Shown: positions 1 to 9,073, counted from the stretch's first letter. The stretch: 64,000 nucleotides of DNA from Paraclostridium ghonii (GCF_030815085.1 NZ_JAUSWG010000002.1), one strand, 5' to 3'. A program made the numbers and translations. The notes: a model not told the origin generated them from the letters alone.

Positions 1-74
1 TTTTCAATTATTAACTCTTCTGCTTTTCTTCTTGAAGCAATACCACAAGATGCTATATATTTATTAATTCTCAT
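1..74 (-). CDS. Pseudouridine synthase, RsuA/RluB family (partial, N-terminus only)
   Basis: Reading leftwards from an ATG at 74 (preceded by TAAGGAGAAAG) gives MRINKYIASCGIASRRKAEE before the window edge. This is the typical beginning of an S4 RNA-binding domain in RsuA/RluB/RluF-type rRNA pseudouridine synthases, which modify single uridines in ribosomal RNA in the cytoplasm. Only about 24 residues are visible, so the catalytic domain and the exact subfamily (RluB, RsuA or RluF) cannot be judged. Confidence 0.75.
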   Translation of the reverse strand, partial: MRINKYIASCGIASRRKAEELIIE

Positions 75-227
75 AACTTTCTCCTTATACTTTATTTCTT
101 CACATTAGATTATTATACTATATTTTTAAAAATAAAATAAAATAATTTTATCTTTTTATATTATTTTATTTAAATAATTGGCAAAATTAATAACAACATA
201 TAAGTACTGATAAAAGAGGTGTTTTTT

Positions 228-1322
228 TTGATTTCAAGAGATAATATCAAATATTGTATATTCATAGCATTTATATCTATATTAATTTACAAAGCTATAG
301 ATAATCCTTCTATTTTTATATCTAGCATAAATGACTTATTCAACTTTTTAAGTCCTTTTTTATTAGCTATATTAATGTGTTTACTTTTAAACCCTTTTAT
401 TTTGTTTTTAGAAAAAAAATTCAAAATGCCTAGAATTTTAAATATATTTTTATCATATTTTTTTATTTTTTTATTTTTATGTTTTTGTATTAAGTTAATA
501 ATGCCATCATTGATAGATACCTTAAATACCATAATTGCAGAAATACCAAATTACACTACTACAATTGGCTCCCTTTTAAATAAACATTTATCTAACAATA
601 ATTCACTTAACAGTATTTTGCCTCATATACAAACACATTTAGACTCCGCTTTAAAAAATGCGGTCAAAATGTTAAATACAATTTCATCTGATTTTTTAAT
701 TTATATACTTAGTGTAACATCTATAGTTTTCAATACTATAATGGGTATAATTTTATCTCTATATATACTTTGTGATAAAGAAAATATTTTAAAAAATTTA
801 AAAAACTTGCTCTATGCATCCGTATCAAAAAAAAGAGCTAATACAATAATTGAGTTTTTCGATATAATTAATAAAATATTTTACCATTATATCATAGGAA
901 GCTTAATAGTTTCTTTAGTTGTGGGTTTAATAACATTTATTACTTTTAAATTCTTTATAAATATAAGAGCAAGTTTATTCTTATCATTCATAGTATTTAT
1001 AACTAATATGATACCTTATTTCGGTCCGTTTATAGGTGCTTTACTTCCTATACTTATGACTTTATCTTATAGTCCTATAAAAGCACTTTGGGTAGCTATA
1101 TTTTTACTTGTTCTTCAACAAGTTGATGGTAACTTAATAGCTCCTAAAATTATGGGTGAATTTATTGGACTTCATCCTCTTTGGATAATTTGTGCAGTAT
1201 TAATAGGGGGATCTTTATTTGGATTAGTAGGAGTTTTCCTATCTGTACCTGTTGCTGCTGTAATTAAAACATACTTAGATAAATATATTGAAAAAAATTT
1301 AAATATATCAGAATCAGAATAG
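228..1322 (+). CDS. AI-2E family transporter (PerM/YdbI-like permease)
   Basis: This is an integral membrane protein of about 364 residues with paired N-terminal helices, a polar middle section and a C-terminal helix bundle. The C-terminal part has the family-typical PYFGPFIGALLP stretch and a GLHPLWIICAVLIGGSLFG-type segment. Family members are called autoinducer-2 exporters by homology, but many act as Na+/H+ antiporters or are uncharacterised, so the substrate is unknown. A GTG at 219 is in frame, but it lies inside the ribosome-binding site AGAGGTG. I therefore prefer the TTG at 228. The gene stands alone between an upstream AT-rich promoter region and a bidirectional terminator. Confidence 0.85.
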   Translation: MISRDNIKYCIFIAFISILIYKAIDNPSIFISSINDLFNFLSPFLLAILMCLLLNPFILFLEKKFKMPRILNIFLSYFFIFLFLCFCIKLIMPSLIDTLNTIIAEIPNYTTTIGSLLNKHLSNNNSLNSILPHIQTHLDSALKNAVKMLNTISSDFLIYILSVTSIVFNTIMGIILSLYILCDKENILKNLKNLLYASVSKKRANTIIEFFDIINKIFYHYIIGSLIVSLVVGLITFITFKFFINIRASLFLSFIVFITNMIPYFGPFIGALLPILMTLSYSPIKALWVAIFLLVLQQVDGNLIAPKIMGEFIGLHPLWIICAVLIGGSLFGLVGVFLSVPVAAVIKTYLDKYIEKNLNISESE

Positions 1323-1336
1323 TATAAGTTAAAAAT

Positions 1337-1366
1337 AAAACGTCTAAATATAAATTTAGACGTTTT
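1337..1366. terminator. Bidirectional hairpin terminator
   Basis: A 13-bp stem (AAAACGTCTAAAT and its complement) with T-runs on both sides separates the convergent AI-2E permease and the hypothetical gene at 1372-1983. Confidence 0.8.
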
Positions 1367-1371
1367 ATTAA

Positions 1372-1983
1372 TTATAAATATTTTATTAAGTTCTCTAGTT
1401 TCATATCAATTATTTTCACATTTTCATTAATAGACATCAATCTTTTTTCATCAAAACTTTTATCTTGTGAAATTATCAATACTTCAGGCACTTCATAAAA
1501 CGGTATTGTTGAGTTTAAAACTTTATTAGGCAAGTTTTTATACTTGCTCATCTTAAATACCTCTGTCAATTTGATATCTATAAGTTTTTGTTTTAATTTA
1601 TTATCTTTATCTATATATTCAATATATATATCATACTTATCTTTATCTATAGTTATATTTCTATAAAATCTTTTTATTTCATAACCTGAAGATTCCATCT
1701 TTAATGCTATTTCTGAGCCTAGTATAACTTTTAAAAGTTCTTTTCCTTTATATGTTTTGCCTCCATTTAAATAATATATGCCTGAGCTATCTTTATATTC
1801 TCCATAAACTACATTACATGGATACTTTTTAAGAGTAAACTCTCTGCACATTTTCCTTAAAGTTTTCTTATGAGGAGACTTTATTATTTTTCTTTTTTTA
1901 GAAAAAAACTTATTAAATTGCTGTTCTGTTGCACATCTAACCTGGCTCATTAAAACCAATATCTCCTTCTCCATACCTACCAT
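1372..1983 (-). CDS. Hypothetical protein, possible replication-relaxation/MobI-like fold
   Basis: I do not recognise this 203-residue soluble protein with confidence. The N-terminal third (MSQVRCATEQQFNKFF...) looks like a winged-helix segment in which a short helix pair is followed by a very basic stretch. The C-terminal half is beta-rich, with KYDIYIEYID, LKQKLIDIKL and VPEVLIISQD strands. That combination recalls replication-relaxation or nuclease-like proteins of plasmids and integrative elements, but no diagnostic motif is visible. The start has AAGGAG nine bases upstream. It is monocistronic, between two terminators, with no mobile genes beside it. The functional suggestion is weak inference. 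Confidence 0.55.
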   Translation of the reverse strand: MVGMEKEILVLMSQVRCATEQQFNKFFSKKRKIIKSPHKKTLRKMCREFTLKKYPCNVVYGEYKDSSGIYYLNGGKTYKGKELLKVILGSEIALKMESSGYEIKRFYRNITIDKDKYDIYIEYIDKDNKLKQKLIDIKLTEVFKMSKYKNLPNKVLNSTIPFYEVPEVLIISQDKSFDEKRLMSINENVKIIDMKLENLIKYL

Positions 1984-2065
1984 TATGCTATTCTCCTTGA
2001 TGTATATTATGACAAGTCTTAATTTATTATATTAAACATATGCAATAAAATTTACACTTTAATTA

Positions 2066-2098
2066 AAAAAAGCATAGACATGTATCTATGCTTTTTTT
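2066..2098 (-). terminator. Terminator of the MATE gene
   Basis: The hairpin AAAAAGCATAGACA/TGTATCTATGCTTTTT has a T-tail and overlaps the MATE stop codon. Confidence 0.75.
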
Positions 2099-3467
2099 AT
2101 ACTGTTATTTCTTGTTCTTTTGATTCAATTTTTTTATAACTTTTTAATTCTTTATATAATACAATTGCAGTTATAAATGTTGTTAAAAAGTCTGCAACTG
2201 GTTGTGCATACCATACTCCATCTAATCCAAGGAATTTAGGTAATATTATTATCATAGGCATTAATATTATAACCTGTCTAAGTAAACTAAGAACCATAGC
2301 CATTTTAGCTTTTCCTATAGATTGTATATAATTTGATCCTGTTATAGATATTCCTATTATAGGTAACATTAATAAATATATTTTAGCACCTCTTACTGAT
2401 ATTTCCATAAGTTTAGGATCTTTATTAAACATACCAACCATTACTTGTGGTATAGTTTGAATTATTACCCATCCAGTTGTAAGTATTATTATAGATGCTA
2501 AAGCTGATAATTTAAAAGTTTTATTCGCTCTATCATATTGCTTTGCTCCAAAGTTAAATCCTATTATAGGTTGTGCTCCTTGATTTAATCCAAATATAGG
2601 CATTAAGAATATCATAGAAATAGATGATATAGTAGCCATTGCACCTATAGCTAAGTCTCCTCCATAAATTTTTAATGCATTGTTTGATATAACTTGAACT
2701 AAACTTGTAGCTATTTGCATTGCAAATGGTGCAGATCCTATAGCAAATATCTTCTTAACTAAAGAATTATCTAGTTTTAAACTTGACTTGCTAAATTTTA
2801 AGTTAGACTTTCCTCTTACGTAATATAAGAATCCCCATGTGGCAGTTAGCATTTGTGATACCACAGTGGCTATAGCAGCACCTTGTATTCCTAAATTAAA
2901 TTTAAATATTAAAATTGCATCTAAAATAACATTTGTTAAACATCCCACTATCATTATAGTTGCAGCTAACTTAGGGTTTCCATCTCCTCTTATAGTATTA
3001 TTTAATGTAAATCCTAAAATATTAAATGTGCTTCCAATTAAAATTATATATATATAATCTTTCGCATATTGAAGCGTCACTTCACTTGCTCCAAATGATT
3101 TAAGTATTGCATCTCCAAATAATATTCCTACTACACTTATTATAAGTCCCATAATAATTGATAGTGTTATCGCATTTCCTATAATTTTCTCTGCATCATC
3201 TTTTTTACCTTGACCTAACTTTATAGATATATTAGTTGTAGCTCCTATTCCTACAAGCATAGAAAATGCTAGTATTATTGTCATAATAGGTAAACATATT
3301 CCAACTCCAGTTATTGCAAGTGGCCCTACGTCATTTATATTACCAATAAATATCCTATCTACTACATTATATAATGCATTTACTAGCATTCCTATAATTG
3401 CAGGAACAGAATATGTTAATAAAAGTCTAGGTATTGAATCATTTCTCAACGCTTGTTCATTTTTCAT
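2097..3467 (-). CDS. MATE family multidrug efflux transporter
   Basis: This 456-residue protein has twelve predicted membrane helices arranged as two homologous halves. It begins with the MATE-typical RNDSIPRLLLTYSVPAI and VDRIFIGNI segments. MATE proteins export cationic drugs or metabolites using Na+ or H+ gradients; the subgroup resembles MepA/NorM-type clostridial transporters. The start follows TAAAGGAGGACAAGAT. It lies 13 bases downstream of a MarR-family regulator on the same strand, so the two almost certainly form an operon. The pairing implies that a ligand sensed by MarR induces efflux; the ligand is unknown. Confidence 0.92.
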   Translation of the reverse strand: MKNEQALRNDSIPRLLLTYSVPAIIGMLVNALYNVVDRIFIGNINDVGPLAITGVGICLPIMTIILAFSMLVGIGATTNISIKLGQGKKDDAEKIIGNAITLSIIMGLIISVVGILFGDAILKSFGASEVTLQYAKDYIYIILIGSTFNILGFTLNNTIRGDGNPKLAATIMIVGCLTNVILDAILIFKFNLGIQGAAIATVVSQMLTATWGFLYYVRGKSNLKFSKSSLKLDNSLVKKIFAIGSAPFAMQIATSLVQVISNNALKIYGGDLAIGAMATISSISMIFLMPIFGLNQGAQPIIGFNFGAKQYDRANKTFKLSALASIIILTTGWVIIQTIPQVMVGMFNKDPKLMEISVRGAKIYLLMLPIIGISITGSNYIQSIGKAKMAMVLSLLRQVIILMPMIIILPKFLGLDGVWYAQPVADFLTTFITAIVLYKELKSYKKIESKEQEITV

Positions 3468-3480
3468 ATCTTGTCCTCCT

Positions 3481-3900
3481 TTATATTGTCATACATATTT
3501 TTTGTAAAAGAGTTTTCACTAATTTACTTTCTTCATCTGTTAAGTTATATGTTATATGAATTTCCCATTTTAACATAACTTCATATAAACTTTCTTTGAT
3601 ATCCTTACCTTTATCAGTTAAATATAGCTTATAAGCTCTTTTATCAACTTCATCTTTTTCTCTTGTTAAAAAGCCTTCTTCCTCTAGCTTTTTTATAGCC
3701 CTTGCAGTTGTTCCTTTGTCTATATTAAGAGTTTCTGCAAGGTCTTCTTGGCTTCTTCCGTCTCCTCTATATAGTTCTAGTAAAAACATAAATTGCCCAG
3801 GCCCAACTCCTAAACCACTTAATTCTTTTGATATGAAAGCTCCTCCCTTTCTATGAATTTGAGAGATATACCTTCCAATATAATTACAATCTTTTTTCAC
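3481..3900 (-). CDS. MarR family transcriptional regulator
   Basis: This is a 139-residue winged-helix protein. The recognition-helix region reads RSQEDLAETLNIDKGTTARA, followed by KLEEEGFLTREKDEVDKRAY, the classical MarR wing with the Asp-Lys-Arg motif. Such dimers repress by binding palindromes over their own promoter and release DNA on ligand binding. It is the first gene of a two-gene operon with the MATE exporter. The start is a GTG at 3900 placed after GGGGGA. Two matching palindromes overlie the -35 and +1 regions upstream (3938-3994), which predicts autorepression. Confidence 0.92.
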   Translation of the reverse strand: MKKDCNYIGRYISQIHRKGGAFISKELSGLGVGPGQFMFLLELYRGDGRSQEDLAETLNIDKGTTARAIKKLEEEGFLTREKDEVDKRAYKLYLTDKGKDIKESLYEVMLKWEIHITYNLTDEESKLVKTLLQKICMTI

Positions 3901-3937
3901 ATTAAAATCCCCCTATCATGATAGATAGCATTAAAAA

Positions 3938-3994
3938 TAGTTGCAATAACAACTAATTTAGTATACACCAAAATAGTTGCTGTTGCAACTATTT
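3938..3994 (-). promoter_or_regulatory. MarR-MATE operon promoter with two operator palindromes
   Basis: On the minus strand a near-consensus sigma-A promoter is visible: TTGCAA (3983-3988), a 17-base spacer and TATACT (3960-3965). Two related inverted repeats built on TAGTTG...CAACTA lie at 3938-3955 and 3971-3994. Their centres are 36 bp apart, one over the -35 box and one over the expected transcription start. This is what an autoregulated MarR operator looks like. Confidence 0.8.
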
Positions 3995-4000
3995 TTCTAC

Positions 4001-4036
4001 AAATAAAAAACTACATAAAATATGCAGTTTTTTATT
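4001..4036 (-). terminator. Terminator of the gene at 4058-5695
   Basis: Stem AAATAAAAAACTACA/TGCAGTTTTTTATTT with one mismatch. It lies just after the stop on the minus strand and also backs onto the MarR promoter region. Confidence 0.7.
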
Positions 4037-4057
4037 TGTTATATTTATTTTTTGAGT

Positions 4058-5695
4058 TTAACTTTTTTCAGCTTTCGCTTGATTTATACTAATATTATCA
4101 AATTCAATTGCTTCTATCAACCCTTTTTGTTCTTTATCATAACCTATTTGTACAGTATCTCCTTCTTTTGTTAAAGGAACCTTCTGTGAAACTTTAGAAG
4201 TTACAACAAATATAGCATCATTCACCCCTTCTAGTGTAAAGTAATATGAAGTATTTCCATCTATTACATCTGAATTTATTCTTTGTACCACACCCGTAGT
4301 AACCTGTTTTGTATTATCATTTGCAAGTTCTACTTTGTTTCCTTTTGATTTTAATTGTTCTCTATAACTTCTTAAAGCTTCATCCTTAGTATCTCCAATT
4401 CCAACTATATTGAAATCTTCTACAGAAACAAAGGCAACCATTTTAACTAATCCTGCTTTGTCTTTTAAAGACATTACATATGTAGGTTTCCCTAGTATAT
4501 TATAAACTACAGGGAATGTAGCTTCGTAGTTTTTCTCTTGGACTTTACCAGTTGCAGATACCATAGCTGCGGTTTCTGTTGCACCTGGTTGTTTATAAAG
4601 TCTAGCTTCTTTTGTCCTAGTATCAATTAACATAAATCCAATAGTTGAGTCGTCTGCACCCGCTGAAGTTATACCTGTATACCAATATGATTTTCCATCA
4701 TCACCATATACTAACGATGTTCCTTCTGTAGCTACTAATACTCCTTTTTCTGATATAACTGCATTTAAGAATCCATTTACATATTTACCCCAATCATTTA
4801 TTTGATTAACCATAAATTCCTCTGGTTGTATTCTATCTATCCATTTTGGAGCATTTTTTAAATCATAGCTTTTAACTTCACCTGTTTGAGTATCTACAGT
4901 GGCTATTCCTATAGCATTTTTGCCTCCATACCCAATAGAATTTTCATACAATGAAACTACCCAATATGGTTTTCCTGAATCATCTACCTCTAATGTAAAA
5001 TCAGTCATTCCTACATTTGTATATCCTTTTAAATACATATGTCTTTTTAAATCTTGATGTAAATAAGCTTCTGGTTGATATACTATTTTTATAGGCTTTC
5101 CATTAACTTCCTGAACAAGCCTAACATCTTGCGGATTACTAGCAGATACTCTTACATATCCACTTGTACCTTTTATGTTAGTAATCCACTTTATTGCATC
5201 TCTATGTACTAATGGTGCTACCCAACATAATTCCCCATCTACATTTTGAATATGAAACTTTCCAAGTTTTGATACGCTACCTATAGCAGGTACTTCTCCT
5301 AACTTTTTGTCACCTAACTTCATAGCCATATCTTCGTCTACTAATCTAATTTCATTTGAATTTACAGGACTCACATCTTTTGCAAAATTGCTTTCTTTAA
5401 CGTTTCCAAGTAAATTTCTATATGCTTTTGAGTGTATTATAGGTGATGATGTTAAAAATGGGACAATAATAATATAAGCTATTAGTATTGCTGCTATAGA
5501 AAAATTTCTTTTAGCTACTTTAGAAGCCTTATTCCCTTTGTCAAACATCATGTCTAACACTCCAGCTACAACGAAAAATATAACTAATGTTGAAAATAGC
5601 GATGTAAAGTCTAGTCTAAGCACAGGTAATTTTATTATTGCATATATTGCGACTATTACTAACGCTATTCCATAAGTTTTTAAATTTTTTTTCAT
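4058..5695 (-). CDS. Large membrane-anchored protein of unknown function
   Basis: This 545-residue protein has two N-terminal hydrophobic helices (about residues 10-50), a short basic loop and a third helix (about 66-85, IAAILIAYIIIVPFL). A long extracytoplasmic-looking domain rich in beta strands follows. Within it, units of the type GKPYWVVSLYE...GIATVDTQTGEV, GKSYWYTGIT...FMLIDTRTKEA and GKPTYVMSLKDKAG recur. These look like repeated PepSY-like or beta-sheet modules that bind and present something at the membrane. A C-terminal OB-like tail (VVQRINSDVIDGNTSYYFTL) closes it. Homologues of this type are common in Firmicutes as uncharacterised proteins. It is monocistronic. Function unknown. 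Confidence 0.7.
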   Translation of the reverse strand: MKKNLKTYGIALVIVAIYAIIKLPVLRLDFTSLFSTLVIFFVVAGVLDMMFDKGNKASKVAKRNFSIAAILIAYIIIVPFLTSSPIIHSKAYRNLLGNVKESNFAKDVSPVNSNEIRLVDEDMAMKLGDKKLGEVPAIGSVSKLGKFHIQNVDGELCWVAPLVHRDAIKWITNIKGTSGYVRVSASNPQDVRLVQEVNGKPIKIVYQPEAYLHQDLKRHMYLKGYTNVGMTDFTLEVDDSGKPYWVVSLYENSIGYGGKNAIGIATVDTQTGEVKSYDLKNAPKWIDRIQPEEFMVNQINDWGKYVNGFLNAVISEKGVLVATEGTSLVYGDDGKSYWYTGITSAGADDSTIGFMLIDTRTKEARLYKQPGATETAAMVSATGKVQEKNYEATFPVVYNILGKPTYVMSLKDKAGLVKMVAFVSVEDFNIVGIGDTKDEALRSYREQLKSKGNKVELANDNTKQVTTGVVQRINSDVIDGNTSYYFTLEGVNDAIFVVTSKVSQKVPLTKEGDTVQIGYDKEQKGLIEAIEFDNISINQAKAEKS

Positions 5696-5771
5696 TTATT
5701 ACTCCTTCCTAATTTTAAAAATATTTGTAATATTTGCTAATACTAATTATAACCATTTTTTGTAAAAAAAT

Positions 5772-5806
5772 AAACACTACCTAGAATTCTAGGTAGTGTT
5801 TTTCTT
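5772..5806 (-). terminator. Terminator of the YiiX-like gene
   Basis: A perfect 15-bp-arm palindrome (AAACACTACCTAGAA and complement) sits directly after the stop codon, between the divergently spaced minus-strand genes. Confidence 0.8.
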
Positions 5807-6370
5807 TTATACACTACTCAAACTATATTCAAATATTTTTTCTCTTACTCTATATTCACTTAATAATCCTTCATACTCTAGGGTTAAATCTTTATGATTG
5901 AAAAAGTCATTTGGCTTAATTGCACATGCGGGTTTTTCAAATAAATTTATACCACTATCCTCTAACATTGCTGCTACAAAGTGAGAGCACACATATTTAT
6001 TCTCAGCTTCTCTAGGTTTATTTCTAGATAAATATAAAAGTGCTAAAACATCATAATCATATTTGTCTCTGTTTACGCTTATATTTAATATATTTTTATA
6101 TAAATTGTTATATTTTTCATTAGTCACATATAATGAGTATACCCTGCATCTAGTATTTGTCTTTATAGCGTATAAACCTTCATTTATGTTTTCCTCAACA
6201 AAGCCTGCAAATAAAGGTGTTTTGGGATTTAATCGTCCAAATGAATACATAGGTCTTAAATACTCATTAAGAGCTATAGATACGTGTGCATAAGGAGTTT
6301 TAGATATACTTTTTATTAAGTAAGAAAGAGCAGTTCCAGTATATGTTGTTATTATATATATCTTCTGCAT
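5807..6370 (-). CDS. Permuted NlpC/P60-like (YaeF/YiiX) papain-fold enzyme
   Basis: The protein has about 187 residues when started at the ATG at 6370, which follows a GGGGGG ribosome-binding site. A longer in-frame reading to 6418 would translate that site itself as Gly-Gly-Glu-Lys, so I reject it. An early His motif (TPYAHVSIALNE) comes before a Cys motif (NKYVCSHFVAAMLEDSGI). This is the order seen in the circularly permuted NlpC/P60 superfamily (YiiX/YaeF, LRAT-like), whose members cleave or acylate peptides or lipids. No signal peptide is visible, so it is probably cytoplasmic. The substrate is unknown. Confidence 0.7.
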   Translation of the reverse strand: MQKIYIITTYTGTALSYLIKSISKTPYAHVSIALNEYLRPMYSFGRLNPKTPLFAGFVEENINEGLYAIKTNTRCRVYSLYVTNEKYNNLYKNILNISVNRDKYDYDVLALLYLSRNKPREAENKYVCSHFVAAMLEDSGINLFEKPACAIKPNDFFNHKDLTLEYEGLLSEYRVREKIFEYSLSSV

Positions 6371-6745
6371 TTTTTCCCCCCCAATGTCTTGGTTTATAAT
6401 AATATTTATGATAACCATTCTATTTTATCACTATTTTAATCAAACTTCAAATGTCGTTTTTGTAACTTTTTAGTTTTAAATATATTTAAATTCAAAATAT
6501 TTAAATTCAAAACATTTGTTATTAATGATATTTATAGTTAATTTTTAATGTAAAATGTATAATTTCATTTTGATTTTTTACTACTTTCATTTTTTAACTT
6601 ATCTTTCTTAGGACTTTGTCTAAACCTGTCTCTTTTTTGCTAAACTTTAATATAATATAGTATAAGCACTTTTAATATATTTTGTTTATTATTTTTTAAA
6701 TTTTAAATTCATAAAACTTTAAATTTTAAATTAGGAGGAATTAAA
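6371..6745. other. Intergenic stretch, divergent promoter region
   Basis: This AT-rich spacer lies between the YiiX-like gene and the zinc-ribbon microprotein. It contains short repeats of TTAAATTCAAA(A) and a -10-like TATAAT around 6650-6660 on the plus strand. I see no further gene. Confidence 0.5.
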
Positions 6746-6910
6746 ATGAAACTTACACAAGATCAATTAATACTACAAAAGGATAATAGATGTATAAAAT
6801 GCGGGTGCAAATTAAACGGCTTATCTTATTCTACTTACTTTGAACTAAACACAAACATCAAAAACTTTAAATCAGACTTATGTCCAAATTGTTTATCAAA
6901 TAAAAAATAG
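6746..6910 (+). CDS. Small zinc-ribbon protein (54 aa)
   Basis: The ATG at 6746 follows TTAGGAGGAATTAAA, an ideal ribosome-binding site. The 54-residue product has a CIKCGC pair near residues 16-21 and a CPNC pair near residues 46-49, the spacing of a four-cysteine zinc ribbon. It has no hydrophobic segment. Small treble-clef or ribbon proteins of this kind often bind nucleic acid or act as metal sensors or adaptors, but nothing here fixes a role. The coding call rests on the strong start signal, the paired cysteines and the terminator directly at the stop. Confidence 0.75.
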   Translation: MKLTQDQLILQKDNRCIKCGCKLNGLSYSTYFELNTNIKNFKSDLCPNCLSNKK

Positions 6911-6934
6911 ACTATACATTTTGTATAGTCTTAT
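6909..6934. terminator. Bidirectional terminator
   Basis: The hairpin GACTATACA/TGTATAGTC with flanking A- and T-runs lies between the convergent zinc-ribbon gene and the VTT-domain gene. Confidence 0.75.
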
Positions 6935-7491
6935 TTTACGCTGTTAATTCTTTTGTTTACTTTATTTCCTAAAACCCAAAATACTAAAACTAAAACTATT
7001 AATGATAGAATTTTTAAAGGATCTGTTATAAAAGTCTTTATATCATTCCCTATGTAACTTATAACAAAGAACATAATAAATTTACCTAGAGCCATACCTG
7101 GAACGAAGTTACTCAACTTCATTTTAGATATTCCAGCTGTTATAGTTATTAAAAAATCAGGTATAAATGGGCACAAATAAACTATGAACATCATACTAAA
7201 CCCTTGTTTTTTTACCCATCTTTTAAATTTTTCTACTTTTTCATTATTTATTCTTTTTATACGCTCAGAATATGAAAGTTTGGCACTAATCAAAAACAAT
7301 ACTATAGAGCCTAAAACTGATCCAATCCACGATATAGAAAATCCAAGAGTTATTCCAAGCACAAAAGCATTAGCTCCGACTATAACAGCAAGTGGTAACG
7401 CTGGTATAAAAGTTTCTACTATAATTATAATAAATCCTACTGCAGCCACTAATAATTTATACTCTTGTAAACTATATATTATATTTTCCAT
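6931..7491 (-). CDS. TVP38/TMEM64 family (VTT domain) membrane protein
   Basis: This 186-residue polytopic membrane protein has about five helices. The centre carries the VTT/SNARE-associated signature region, with a re-entrant FIVYLCPFIPDFLITITAGIS segment and a preceding basic stretch (KVEKFKRWVKKQG). Family members (YdjX/YdjZ, DedA relatives) act in membrane homeostasis and lipid or undecaprenyl-phosphate handling; the precise job of this paralogue is unknown. AGTAGGTG precedes the start at 7491. It is monocistronic. Confidence 0.85.
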   Translation of the reverse strand: MENIIYSLQEYKLLVAAVGFIIIIVETFIPALPLAVIVGANAFVLGITLGFSISWIGSVLGSIVLFLISAKLSYSERIKRINNEKVEKFKRWVKKQGFSMMFIVYLCPFIPDFLITITAGISKMKLSNFVPGMALGKFIMFFVISYIGNDIKTFITDPLKILSLIVLVLVFWVLGNKVNKRINSVK

Positions 7492-7699
7492 CTATTAGCA
7501 CCTACTTCTTTTATATTTTATCTATAAGTAAAAAATACTTTTCATATAATTAATTTTATATTTTTTATACTTATTATTATATTCAATCATTATATATATA
7601 TTTAACAAAATTATAATTTAAAATCTCTTTCCTTTATATATACAAATTTGTTATACTATACTCTATGGAATTATGATAAAAATTTTGGGAGGTGCTAAT

Positions 7700-8560
7700 A
7701 TGAATAAAAACGTTTTTAAAGATTTTTTATTTCAGTCTTTAGGACTAGTTGTTGGGTGTATTTTTATGAGTATAGGAATAAATATGTTTTTTAAACCATA
7801 TACAATAGCTCCCGGAGGACTTAGTGGTCTTTCTCTAGTTTTAGGAAAACTTACAGGACTTTCTGTACCAGTTGTAATGCTTTCAATAGGTATTCCTTTA
7901 ATAATATTTTCAATTAAAATATTAGGTATTAAAGATTCTATAAAAACGCTTATTGGAATGATTGTGTTTTCTATAATACTAAGTATTACATCACCACTTT
8001 CTAATATTAATGTAACAAAAGATGTATTACTATGTTCTATATCAGGTGCTTTGTGTCTTGGTATTGGACTTGGTATAATTCTTAGAATGGATACTTCTAC
8101 AGGAGGAACAGATCTTATTGCACTTATGTTAAATAGGGCCTTCCCAAGTATTTCACTTTCAAAATTTATGGTTATATTAGATGGTATGGTTGTAATATCC
8201 TCAGGTATTGCTAATAAAAATTTAGAGACAGCTCTTTATTCAGGAGTAGCTCTTTATATAATAGCTAAATTAGTTGATGCTATAGTATCTGGTCTTAATT
8301 ATTCAAAAGCATTTATGATTATCTCTAATAAGCCAGATGATTTAAGAGATGGTATAACTAAAGAACTTGATAGAGGGGTTACTTTCCTTCAAGGTAAAGG
8401 GGGATATACCAATGAAGATAAAAATGTTTTATTGGTAGTTGTTTCTAAAAATCAAGAAATTCATTTGAAGAAGGTAATAAAAAGTATAGATCCATCAGCG
8501 TTTATAATTGTTAGTGATGTTCACGAAGTTTTAGGTCAAGGATTTAAATCTATAGCATAG
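7700..8560 (+). CDS. YitT family membrane protein (DUF161 + DUF2179)
   Basis: The protein has about 286 residues, starting at the ATG at 7700 behind GGGAGGTG. An upstream in-frame ATG at 7673 would read through that site (Leu-Gly-Gly-Ala) and is less likely. Five or six membrane helices with GLSGLSLVL and RMDTSTGGTDLIALML motifs are followed by a soluble C-terminal domain (about residues 220-286, DRGVTFLQGKGGYTNEDKNV), the DUF2179 domain of the YitT/YqfU/YpjC group. Function unknown; transporter-like. A strong terminator follows. Confidence 0.9.
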   Translation: MNKNVFKDFLFQSLGLVVGCIFMSIGINMFFKPYTIAPGGLSGLSLVLGKLTGLSVPVVMLSIGIPLIIFSIKILGIKDSIKTLIGMIVFSIILSITSPLSNINVTKDVLLCSISGALCLGIGLGIILRMDTSTGGTDLIALMLNRAFPSISLSKFMVILDGMVVISSGIANKNLETALYSGVALYIIAKLVDAIVSGLNYSKAFMIISNKPDDLRDGITKELDRGVTFLQGKGGYTNEDKNVLLVVVSKNQEIHLKKVIKSIDPSAFIIVSDVHEVLGQGFKSIA

Positions 8561-8567
8561 TAAATTA

Positions 8568-8617
8568 TCCTCCTAAAATCATATTTTAATTATATATGAT
8601 TTTAGGAGGATTTTTTG
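8568..8617 (+). terminator. Terminator of the yitT-like gene
   Basis: A long stem (TCCTCCTAAAATCATAT and complement) is followed by TTTTTT. Confidence 0.85.
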
Positions 8618-9056
8618 TGTCTAATGATAATTATGGAGACTTAAATATAATAATCATAGATTATATGATCACTTTTCATCTATTTAGACAATTATTAATT
8701 AATATTATGACATATAAAATACATATCATCATAGTTAAATTTTTAATTAATTAAAATTTAATTTTATATTGCAGATGTAAATAAACATATATACAATATA
8801 GGTAAAATTACTTTTGAGTATTAAAATCTACTTAAATCTCACTTCAAAATATAATCTTAAAAGTTACAATCTTATATTACTTAAGTATATCTTTATAACC
8901 TAATAAATCCTAAATAAACATAAGTATATAAGTTTAAACTATTATGAAATCATAGAATTTTTCTTAATATTTATTTTTAATATATGTTGAAAAATTCTTT
9001 GATATATTTAGCATATTTTAAGTATTAAATCTAAAAGATGTGCTATGGTCAATAGT
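8618..9056. other. Long AT-rich intergenic region
   Basis: About 440 bases without an open frame that has a ribosome-binding site. It must contain the promoter of the downstream AGCS symporter. I looked for a glycine- or lysine-type riboswitch and saw none of their conserved cores. Confidence 0.5.
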
Positions 9057-9073
9057 AAAGGGGTTGTGTTATA

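Noticed and set aside
8618..9056. Glycine or alanine-responsive riboswitch before the AGCS symporter
   Set aside because: No conserved core elements were visible despite the long leader.
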